A stretch of DNA of 8,166 bases, taken from contig JASGCH010000051.1 of NCBI GenBank assembly GCA_030054245.1, forward strand, positions 1 through 8,166, given 5' to 3'. The notes under the pieces are model-generated. The model saw only the letters and a program-made list of their open reading frames with translations. It made no database searches and was not told where the DNA came from. Source of the stretch: Gammaproteobacteria bacterium (GTDB taxonomy: Bacteria > Pseudomonadota > Gammaproteobacteria > Burkholderiales > Burkholderiaceae_C). Position 1 is the stretch's first letter. Each line of letters opens with the position of its first letter. The translations under genes and the position numbers were made by a program. Shown piece by piece: positions 1-5,195 of the stretch.

Positions 1-21
1 AACCGAGAGTGCAACAGTCTT
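1..21 (+). repeat. Right end of a repeat element, cut by the window edge
   Basis: Bases 9-21 read GTGCAACAGTCTT, identical to the outer end of the 163-bp element at 7877-8039. The match extends inward: bases 1-21 agree with 8019-8039 at 18 of 21 positions, including CCGA at 3-6. In the complete copy this sequence is the outer right terminus, so the body of this copy should lie to the left, outside the window. Seen directly; that it is an element end is inference. Confidence 0.6.
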
Positions 22-171
22 TAGTTTAACCCCATTTTAAGTATTCTTTTAAGTATCAACTCTTATCAAGGTAAAATTACCACAGTACAAGTCCTTGGTC
101 ACAGCGCGTCCGAGCTACCCTATAAGGCTTAGTCGCAGGAGATGGGGAGGTGGGTAGAGGGGGACGGCCTG

Positions 172-191
172 AGCCAGACCGTCTGGTTTTT
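172..191 (+). terminator. Probable intrinsic terminator for a transcript entering from the left
   Basis: A 7-bp stem (172-178 with 182-188, one G-T pair) closes a CCG loop and runs straight into five T residues at 187-191 on the plus strand. An alternative stem pairs 163-167 with 179-183. The T-run lies on the plus strand only, so it would not stop adk, which is read the other way. Bases 22-171 between the repeat end and this hairpin hold no convincing ORF, tRNA or known RNA, so the transcript it would end starts outside the window. Confidence 0.5.
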
Positions 192-225
192 GAGGGTCGG
201 TGGGTTTTTCGCCACGACCTGAAAC

Positions 226-864
226 TCAGGCTAACGCCTGTAAAATGCGCTGGTTAACTTCTTGAACCTCACCCATGCCGTCGATGGCTAGGTATTTGAC
301 GGCAGGGGCTAGGTTTTGATAAAATGCGATCAGAGGGCTGGTTTGTTCTTGGTAAACTTGCAACCTTTTGATAACCGTGCCTTCTTCATCATCGACTCTA
401 TGCACCAAAGGTTCTTGGGTGAGATCGTCAAGATTAGCTACTTTAGGTGGATTAAATTCGAGGTGGTAAGTACGACCGCTGGCTAAGTGTACGCGTCTGC
501 CTGTCAGACGGCGGATGATCAACTCGTGAGGGACAACTATATCTAAGACAAAGTCAGGGGAAATTTTGGCCGCCAAAAGAGCTTGTGCCTGAGGCAGGGT
601 TCTAGGAAAGCCATCAAACAGAAACCCTTGCTGTGCATCTGGTTGTTGCAAGCGATCTAAAATAATCTGCATGATCAGATCATCCCCTACCAAAACACCG
701 CTGTCCATAGTACTTTTCACTTGTAACCCTAAAGCACTACCTTGTTTTACCGCTTGCCTCAACATATCACCGGTAGAAATATGAGGAATTTCCCAGTGTT
801 GGCTGATAACTTGGGCTTGCGTCCCTTTACCAGCACCGGGCGCGCCGAGTAGAATTATACGCAT
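226..864 (-). CDS. adk: Adenylate kinase
   Basis: Cytoplasmic nucleoside monophosphate kinase interconverting ATP + AMP and 2 ADP. The 212-residue protein (E. coli Adk has 214) begins MRIILLGAPGAGKGT, with the P-loop at residues 7-15. The AMP-binding region spans about 30-60, FDGFPRT is at 83-89, and the LID at about 122-159 contains GRRVH and FNPPK. Arg156 and Arg167 fall where the E. coli catalytic arginines sit. The LID lacks the four Zn-binding Cys of Gram-positive enzymes, as expected for Pseudomonadota. The ATG at 862-864 is chosen because homologues start at MRIILL; an in-frame TTG at 912 would add 16 unrelated residues and sits inside the promoter. No Shine-Dalgarno sequence is visible. 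It is divergent from the paa genes and I found no terminator on its own strand. Confidence 0.97.
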   Translation of the reverse strand: MRIILLGAPGAGKGTQAQVISQHWEIPHISTGDMLRQAVKQGSALGLQVKSTMDSGVLVGDDLIMQIILDRLQQPDAQQGFLFDGFPRTLPQAQALLAAKISPDFVLDIVVPHELIIRRLTGRRVHLASGRTYHLEFNPPKVANLDDLTQEPLVHRVDDEEGTVIKRLQVYQEQTSPLIAFYQNLAPAVKYLAIDGMGEVQEVNQRILQALA

Positions 865-911
865 ATTCGATTGGTAATTAAATGACAATATGGAGTAGTT
901 GGGTAAGTGCA

Positions 912-920
912 ATTATAACA
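912..920 (-). promoter_or_regulatory. Extended -10 promoter of adk
   Basis: Read on the minus strand, 920 to 912 is TGTTATAAT, a perfect TATAAT (912-917) with the TGn extension. The -35 position 17 bases upstream is poor (GATGAA), which extended -10 promoters tolerate. Transcription would begin near 905, giving a leader of about 41 bases before the ATG at 864. It also argues against the upstream TTG start, which would overlap the -10 element. Confidence 0.6.
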
Positions 921-958
921 CTTTGCCACGCTGGTTCATCGTGCCGGTTCAACCATAA

Positions 959-970
959 GCCAGCACTGGC
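959..970. repeat. Short inverted repeat in the adk/paaG divergent region
   Basis: GCCAG and CTGGC separated by CA form a 5-bp dyad between the adk promoter and the start of paaG. It could be a regulator site for either gene, but nothing identifies the regulator. No T-run follows, so it is not a terminator. Confidence 0.3.
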
Positions 971-1077
971 GACTTGGGGCTGGTGTTTCCACACGGGGTG
1001 GGTGGGTGCCCATAAAATATCATAAAGTTGCCAAAATTGTATTAAAATACCAACTATATTTTTCACACACCCTTACT

Positions 1078-1857
1078 ATGGATGCCCCGCTACTCTATGA
1101 AGAACGCGCCTCTGTTGCCGTAATCACCTTGAACCGACCGGCAAGTTTGAATAGCCTGAATGCTGATATGCACCGATTGTTGCAAGAAGCATTGCAAAAA
1201 ATAAGGCATAATCACCACCTTCGGTGCTGTGTCATTACAGGTCAGGGACGGGGGTTTTGTGCGGGTGCAGATTTGGCCGGATTTGACCTGAATCAGCCTC
1301 TTTTGGCTAATCCGGCACCCGTTATAGATCAGTTGTTTAACCCTACTATTCGTAGCTTGCAAGCTTTACCGGTACCGACCATAGCCGCCGTAAACGGTAT
1401 TGCCGCTGGGGCTGGGGTTTCTTTGTTAATGGCTTGTGATATAGCCATCGCCGCACCTAGTGCGTCTTTTATCCAGGCTTTTAGCAAAATTGGTTTGGTG
1501 CCAGACGCTGGCGGGAGTTGGTGGTTGGTAGAAAGGTTGGGGCTGGCCCGGGCTTTAGCTTTGGCAATGACGGGGGATAAATTAACCGCCGAAAAAGCCC
1601 AACAATGGGGTTTAATCTGGGAAGTTGCCGAAGATTGTTTACAAACCAGTTTAACCTTGGCGGAAAAATTGAGTAAAATGCCCACCAAGGCGCTGGTCGC
1701 CACCCGTCATTTGTTAAGAGATGCCTCTACTCGTAGCTTAGATCAACATTTAGAAATGGAAAAACTCACTCAAGGTGATTTAGGGCGCGGTGCAGATTAT
1801 TTTGAAGGAGTCCAGGCATTTTTAGACAAACGCCCCGCCCACTTTACGGATCGATAG
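1078..1857 (+). CDS. paaG: Enoyl-CoA hydratase/isomerase family protein, PaaG type
   Basis: Crotonase-fold protein of 259 residues, close to the usual PaaG length of about 262. PaaG isomerises ring-1,2-epoxyphenylacetyl-CoA to the oxepin-CoA in aerobic phenylacetate breakdown in the cytoplasm. The oxyanion-hole segments are GFCAGADL (59-66) and NGIAAGAG (106-113). FSKIGLVPDAGG (135-146) places Asp143 where hydratases have the second catalytic Glu, as in PaaG isomerases. The C-terminus GADYFEGVQAFLDKRP is typical of the family. The ATG at 1078 is preferred; a GTG at 1006 would add 24 AT-rich-encoded residues without family resemblance. No Shine-Dalgarno is seen. It heads a run of co-directional genes, with paaI 8 bases downstream. 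A general enoyl-CoA hydratase acting in fatty-acid metabolism is the alternative, but the Asp143 context and the paaI-paaK neighbours favour PaaG. Confidence 0.85.
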   Translation: MDAPLLYEERASVAVITLNRPASLNSLNADMHRLLQEALQKIRHNHHLRCCVITGQGRGFCAGADLAGFDLNQPLLANPAPVIDQLFNPTIRSLQALPVPTIAAVNGIAAGAGVSLLMACDIAIAAPSASFIQAFSKIGLVPDAGGSWWLVERLGLARALALAMTGDKLTAEKAQQWGLIWEVAEDCLQTSLTLAEKLSKMPTKALVATRHLLRDASTRSLDQHLEMEKLTQGDLGRGADYFEGVQAFLDKRPAHFTDR

Positions 1858-1865
1858 CTATTTGT

Positions 1866-2330
1866 ATGCCAATTAAAAAGCCAGAAAATACTTTGTCAGC
1901 TCTGCAAGTCGCTGACAAAGTAGGAAAAGCCATGTTTGACGCCGACACCGCCTCACGCTTGACTTTGGGGATGCAGTTATTGTCGTGTACCCCTGGTCAA
2001 GCGCGCGTGGCGCTGAAGGTGACCTCCATCCACCTGAATGGGCATGGCATTTGCCATGGTGGGTTTATTTTTACTTTGGCAGATACAGCCTTTGCCCTTG
2101 CCTGCAATAGCTACAATAAAAACGCTGTAGCCGCCAGTTGCTCTATTGAGTTTTTACGCCCAGCACAAGTTGGCGATGTGTTGACAGCTGAAGCCTTGGA
2201 GCAGGCAGTACTGGGCAAACAAGGCGTTTATGATATCAAGGTGTATAAGCAAAACTTTGAATTGGTGGCATTATTTCGTGGAAAAAGTGTGTATATACCA
2301 GGGCAAATGGTTGACTTAGAAACAGATTAG
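1866..2330 (+). CDS. paaI: Hotdog-fold acyl-CoA thioesterase PaaI
   Basis: Single hotdog domain of 154 residues. PaaI hydrolyses hydroxyphenylacetyl-CoA and related CoA esters, freeing CoA when the phenylacetate pathway stalls. The signature LNGHGICHGGFIFTLADTAF spans 57-76; Asp73 aligns with the catalytic Asp61 of E. coli PaaI, and His64-Gly65-Gly66 forms the conserved HGG. SIEFLRPA (93-100), GVYDIKVYKQ (120-129) and ALFRGKS (135-141) also match E. coli PaaI closely. It starts 8 bases after paaG, so the two are almost surely co-transcribed. There is no clear Shine-Dalgarno; a GGA lies 15 bases upstream, too far to be typical. Confidence 0.92.
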   Translation: MPIKKPENTLSALQVADKVGKAMFDADTASRLTLGMQLLSCTPGQARVALKVTSIHLNGHGICHGGFIFTLADTAFALACNSYNKNAVAASCSIEFLRPAQVGDVLTAEALEQAVLGKQGVYDIKVYKQNFELVALFRGKSVYIPGQMVDLETD

Positions 2331-2343
2331 CAGAACCACCCTA

Positions 2344-2370
2344 CCAGCAGGGGCTTTGTAGGCTTGCTGG
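2344..2370 (+). repeat. Intercistronic hairpin between paaI and paaK
   Basis: CCAGCA (2344-2349) pairs perfectly with TGCTGG (2365-2370) around a 15-base loop, inside the 61-base paaI-paaK gap. No T-run follows, so termination is unlikely. It may affect mRNA stability or simply be a remnant. Confidence 0.35.
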
Positions 2371-2391
2371 CTTAATATCCCCTAAAACATC

Positions 2392-3693
2392 ATGGACCAT
2401 AGCTTTCCTTTAGAACCCATAGAATTAGCCAGTCAGGATGAATTGCAACACCTGCAATTGCAAAGGTTGCAACAGACTCTGCAACACGCTTACGCGCACA
2501 GCCCGGTCTATCGCCAAAAATTTACCAAACATGGAGTGCATCCAGCGGATTGTAAACAATTATCTGATTTACAACATTTTCCCTATACGACGAAAGAGGA
2601 TTTACGCAATCACTATCCTTTTGGAATGCTGGCCGTGCCACGGGAGCAGGTGCGACGCATTCACGCCTCGAGTGGGACGACTGGCAAACCCACTGTAGTG
2701 GCTTATACCGCCGCCGACCTAGAGGTGTGGGCAACGGTGATGGCTCGCAGTATTCGGGCCGCCGGTGCCAGACCCGGTGAGTTGGTGCACATCAGTTATG
2801 GTTATGGCTTGTTTACGGGGGGCTTGGGTGCCCATTATGGTGCTGAAAAATTGGGGTTAACGGTGGTGCCGTTTGGTGGTGGTCAAACCGAAAAACAAGT
2901 GCAATTAATTTTGGATTTTCAGCCACAAATCATTATGGTTACGCCCAGTTATATGTTGGCATTGGCCGACGAATTGGCGAAACAAGCGGGGAGTGCCAAA
3001 GGGAGTAGTTTACGCTTAGGGATTTTGGGTGCAGAACCGTGGACTGAACGCTTGCGATCCACTATTGAAACCTACACCGGTATTCAAGCGATGGATATTT
3101 ATGGGTTAAGTGAAATAATAGGACCGGGAGTGGCTTGTGAATGCGCCGAAACACAAGATGGACCAACCATTTGGGAAGATCATTTTTATCCTGAAATTAT
3201 TCACCCCCATACTTTGCAAGTATTACCCGATGGCTGTTTTGGCGAATTGGTATTTACTTCTTTGACCAAACAGGCTCTGCCCATCATTCGCTACCGTACG
3301 CGCGACTTAAGCCAATTACTGCCGGGGAGTGCCCGCACCATGCGCCGTATGGCCAAAATTACTGGAAGAAGCGATGATATGATGATAGTCCGTGGGGTCA
3401 ATGTGTTTCCTTCGCAGATTGAAGAGCTTATTTTACAACATCCGAAGTTAACCCCTTATTATTTATGTATCTTATCCACCGATGGGCATTTGGACACCTT
3501 AACCGTGGCCATAGAGGTGTCCGCAGGTTGTGCGCCTCATGATCCTGAGGTTGAAAAAGCTTCGGAGAGTTTAAAACATCAAGTAAAAACCTATATTGGC
3601 ACCAGTATTCAAGTGGAAGTGCGTCCTCCAGGTAGTATCGAAAGAAGTCTAGGTAAAGCCAAACGGGTGTTGGATTTGCGTTCCAAAAATTAA
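2392..3693 (+). CDS. paaK: Phenylacetate-CoA ligase
   Basis: AMP-forming ligase that converts phenylacetate, ATP and CoA to phenylacetyl-CoA, the entry step of the aerobic hybrid pathway. Its 433 residues match the family length of about 430-440. The nucleotide-binding loop SSGTTGKP is at 93-100, and YGYGLFTGGLGAHYG (136-150) is a PaaK hallmark. IYGLSE (236-241) forms part of the adenylate site, YRTRD (301-305) holds the ribose-binding Asp, and GRSDDMMIVRGVNVFPSQIEE (325-345) marks the C-terminal domain. Lys422 in SLGKAKRV is the likely catalytic A10 lysine. The ATG at 2392 fits homologues; no Shine-Dalgarno is visible. In many beta-proteobacteria paaK is followed by paaABCDE; here ccmC begins 12 bases after its stop. 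Confidence 0.95.
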   Translation: MDHSFPLEPIELASQDELQHLQLQRLQQTLQHAYAHSPVYRQKFTKHGVHPADCKQLSDLQHFPYTTKEDLRNHYPFGMLAVPREQVRRIHASSGTTGKPTVVAYTAADLEVWATVMARSIRAAGARPGELVHISYGYGLFTGGLGAHYGAEKLGLTVVPFGGGQTEKQVQLILDFQPQIIMVTPSYMLALADELAKQAGSAKGSSLRLGILGAEPWTERLRSTIETYTGIQAMDIYGLSEIIGPGVACECAETQDGPTIWEDHFYPEIIHPHTLQVLPDGCFGELVFTSLTKQALPIIRYRTRDLSQLLPGSARTMRRMAKITGRSDDMMIVRGVNVFPSQIEELILQHPKLTPYYLCILSTDGHLDTLTVAIEVSAGCAPHDPEVEKASESLKHQVKTYIGTSIQVEVRPPGSIERSLGKAKRVLDLRSKN

Positions 3694-3705
3694 ATCAAAA
3701 TTTGT

Positions 3706-4407
3706 ATGCAGTGGTCGTGGTATTATTGGGCTTCACCTAAAAATTTTCTGGCTTTAGCACAATCTTGGGTTGGTATTTTTGCTTGGATGGCGGTGATAAC
3801 GGGTGCCTTGGGTTTGTGGTTTGGTTTGGTCGTGGCTCCAGTGGATGTTCAGCAGGGGGAAGTGTATCGCATCATCTATTGGCATGTCCCCGCGTCATGG
3901 ATGTCTATGCTCATCTATGTGATGATGGCTTTTTGGAGCATTATTTTATTGGCGTTTCGCACCAAAATGGCTGGGGTTTTGGTGCGTTCCCTAGCGCCTA
4001 CGGGTGCTTTTATGACCTTAATTTCTTTGGTATCTGGAGCTTTATGGGGCGTACCAACTTGGGGCACTTGGTGGGTTTGGGATGCTCGTTTGACCTCCCA
4101 GTTGATTTTGCTTTTTTTATATGGTGGTTACTTGGCATTAACCCAAAGCATTACCGACACCCAACGCGCCGACCAAGCTGGTGCTTTATTGTCGATAGTC
4201 GGTGTGATTAACATACCCATCATTTATTTTTCAGTGGTGTGGTGGAATACCCTACATCAAGGACCCTCCATTCGTGTGGGTCAATCCGTGAGCATTGATA
4301 GTTCCATGTTATGGGGTTTAGGCTTGATGACGGTGGCTTTTTGGACTTATACACTGGCTTGTGTGTTGCATAGGGCGGGCACAATCGTTAAAAGCAGATA
4401 TCTTTGA
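3706..4407 (+). CDS. ccmC: Haem exporter/handling protein CcmC (cytochrome c maturation, System I)
   Basis: Inner-membrane protein that presents haem on the periplasmic side for attachment to the chaperone CcmE. The 233-residue protein (family about 230-250) has six hydrophobic segments near 24-44, 62-84, 95-113, 130-147, 160-179 and 201-222. The tryptophan-rich haem-binding WWD motif is at 114-126 (WGVPTWGTWWVWD). His60 and His184 occupy the numbers of the two axial haem ligands of E. coli CcmC. It starts 12 bases after paaK and ends in a 4-base overlap with ccmD. The ABC-type partners CcmA and CcmB, normally encoded just upstream, are absent. No Shine-Dalgarno is visible. Confidence 0.95.
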   Translation: MQWSWYYWASPKNFLALAQSWVGIFAWMAVITGALGLWFGLVVAPVDVQQGEVYRIIYWHVPASWMSMLIYVMMAFWSIILLAFRTKMAGVLVRSLAPTGAFMTLISLVSGALWGVPTWGTWWVWDARLTSQLILLFLYGGYLALTQSITDTQRADQAGALLSIVGVINIPIIYFSVVWWNTLHQGPSIRVGQSVSIDSSMLWGLGLMTVAFWTYTLACVLHRAGTIVKSRYL

Positions 4408-4595
4408 CAACCGACGAAAAATGGCGATGTGTTTTGCGTTTCTCGCTCTTTGCCTATTACAAAAACAGTCTTTATGAAAGGTTTATGCTTTTTTTAAAAT
4501 GGAGTTTAATTTTTACAGGCTTGGTTTTGGGTGTAGAAGTTTGTAGTTTATGGCTTGCTCGTAGAAAATTACGCACGCGGTCATTGGATGAGTAG
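4404..4595 (+). CDS. ccmD: Small membrane protein, probable CcmD
   Basis: The 63-residue frame opens with a TTG that overlaps the ccmC stop (TTGA), the usual arrangement for translational coupling. CcmD is a small single-span inner-membrane protein that stabilises the CcmABC complex and helps release haem-loaded CcmE. One hydrophobic helix lies at about 31-50, followed by a basic tail LARRKLRTR; the membrane Glu in GVEV resembles beta-proteobacterial CcmD. The 30-residue N-terminus is unusually polar and matches nothing I recognise, so the start is uncertain. A TTG at 4434 would give 53 residues. The ATG at 4485, with AAAGG only three bases upstream, would give 36. Identity rests mainly on position between ccmC and ccmE. 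Confidence 0.7.
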   Translation: MTTDEKWRCVLRFSLFAYYKNSLYERFMLFLKWSLIFTGLVLGVEVCSLWLARRKLRTRSLDE

Positions 4596-4616
4596 CTGAT
4601 GGGACCGACGCCCATT

Positions 4617-4635
4617 ATCCGCAGACCATGCGGAT
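4617..4635 (+). repeat. Perfect hairpin in the ccmD-ccmE gap
   Basis: ATCCGCA (4617-4623) pairs with TGCGGAT (4629-4635) over a GACCA loop, a perfect 7-bp stem. No T-run follows. It lies in a 102-base gap where ccmD and ccmE are usually adjacent or overlapping, so it may separate ccmE expression from the genes before it. Confidence 0.45.
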
Positions 4636-4663
4636 CTGGCGGCGGATCATGTTAAAATAGCTC

Positions 4664-4675
4664 TTTTAGCTAAAA
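4664..4675. promoter_or_regulatory. 12-bp perfect palindrome upstream of ccmE
   Basis: TTTTAGCTAAAA is a perfect palindrome 22 bases before the ccmE start. TAAAAT, one mismatch from a -10 box, occurs at 4653-4658 and again at 4671-4676, the second overlapping the palindrome. No good -35 pairs with either. A regulator site over a weak promoter is possible but unproven. Confidence 0.3.
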
Positions 4676-4685
4676 TCGTTATTTT

Positions 4686-4690
4686 GAGGG
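4686..4690 (+). promoter_or_regulatory. Shine-Dalgarno sequence of ccmE
   Basis: GAGGG lies 7 bases before the ATG at 4698. It is one of only two clear ribosome-binding sites in the window and fits ccmE being translated independently of ccmD, from which it is separated by 102 bases. Confidence 0.6.
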
Positions 4691-4697
4691 CAAGTTT

Positions 4698-5141
4698 ATG
4701 AAAGCAAGACACCGGCGGTTTGCGTGGATTTTGGCTGGTATTTTGGTATTGGCTTTAGCGGCGTGGTTTGTCTTACAAGCATTTAGGGAGAATTTGGTGT
4801 TCTACTTTACGCCAACCGAGTTGGCGGAAGGCAAGGCACCTTCACACAAATCGGTGAGAGTAGGTGGGTTGGTAGAAGGGGGGAGTGTGCAAAAAACCGC
4901 CAATCAAATTCATTTTAACATCACCGACACGCATCGAAGTGTGCGCGTCCAATATGTCGGACTATTACCTGATTTATTTAGAGAAAACAAAGGTGTAGTT
5001 GCGCAAGGTAAAATGGCAACCGATGGGGTATTTAGGGCTACTGAAGTGTTGGCTAAACACGATGAAAATTATATGCCGGCGGAAGTATCTGATGCCATTA
5101 AAAAAGCCAATCAGTGGAAATCTAATCCTTCGAAACCCTAA
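4698..5141 (+). CDS. ccmE: Periplasmic haem chaperone CcmE
   Basis: Membrane-anchored OB-fold protein that binds haem covalently and passes it to the cytochrome c haem lyase. Of 147 residues, about 8-28 form the single N-terminal membrane anchor after a basic start (KARHRR). The beta-rich domain contains VRVGGLVEGGSV (53-64), HFNITD (72-77), VQYVGLLPDLFREN (84-97) and VVAQGK (100-105). The invariant haem-attachment motif is LAKHDENY (118-125), with His121 as the covalent ligand and Tyr125 as axial ligand. Length and motifs are complete. Genes ccmF, ccmG and ccmH, which usually follow, are absent; a repeat end and a carboxylase gene come next. Confidence 0.97.
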   Translation: MKARHRRFAWILAGILVLALAAWFVLQAFRENLVFYFTPTELAEGKAPSHKSVRVGGLVEGGSVQKTANQIHFNITDTHRSVRVQYVGLLPDLFRENKGVVAQGKMATDGVFRATEVLAKHDENYMPAEVSDAIKKANQWKSNPSKP

Positions 5142-5144
5142 AAT

Positions 5145-5167
5145 CACCGCGGTGGTGCAACAGTCTT
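5145..5167 (+). repeat. Solo copy of the 13-bp repeat core, with adjoining palindrome
   Basis: GTGCAACAGTCTT at 5155-5167 repeats the element terminus, and the identity with 8025-8039 extends back over TG to 5153. Just before it, CACCGCGGTG (5145-5154) is a perfect 10-bp palindrome. It begins within four bases of the ccmE stop. No matching inverted end was found nearby, so this is a solo end or a decayed element. Confidence 0.65.
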
Positions 5168-5195
5168 GTCTTTGTTATGTAACCCATGAGCATCC

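Noticed and set aside
144..163. G-rich tract as a G-quadruplex
   Set aside because: Only three runs of three or more G are present, so a standard three-layer fold is not supported.
22..171. Possible small RNA or tRNA before the 172-191 hairpin
   Set aside because: I found no cloverleaf, no known RNA motif and no clear promoter; only the terminator-like hairpin is supported.
195..230. Hairpins at the adk 3' end as its terminator
   Set aside because: Stems at 195-220 and 218-230 have no T-run on the minus strand in the right place.
865..912. Extended N-terminus of adk from an in-frame TTG
   Set aside because: The added 16 residues do not match Adk proteins, and the TTG lies within the likely -10 promoter element.
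1006..1077. Longer paaG start at GTG 1006
   Set aside because: The 24 extra residues have no crotonase-family resemblance and begin in a G-rich intergenic tract; ATG 1078 fits homologues.
4464..4472. AACAGTCTT inside ccmD as another repeat copy
   Set aside because: Only nine bases match and the GTGC part is absent; it is probably chance.
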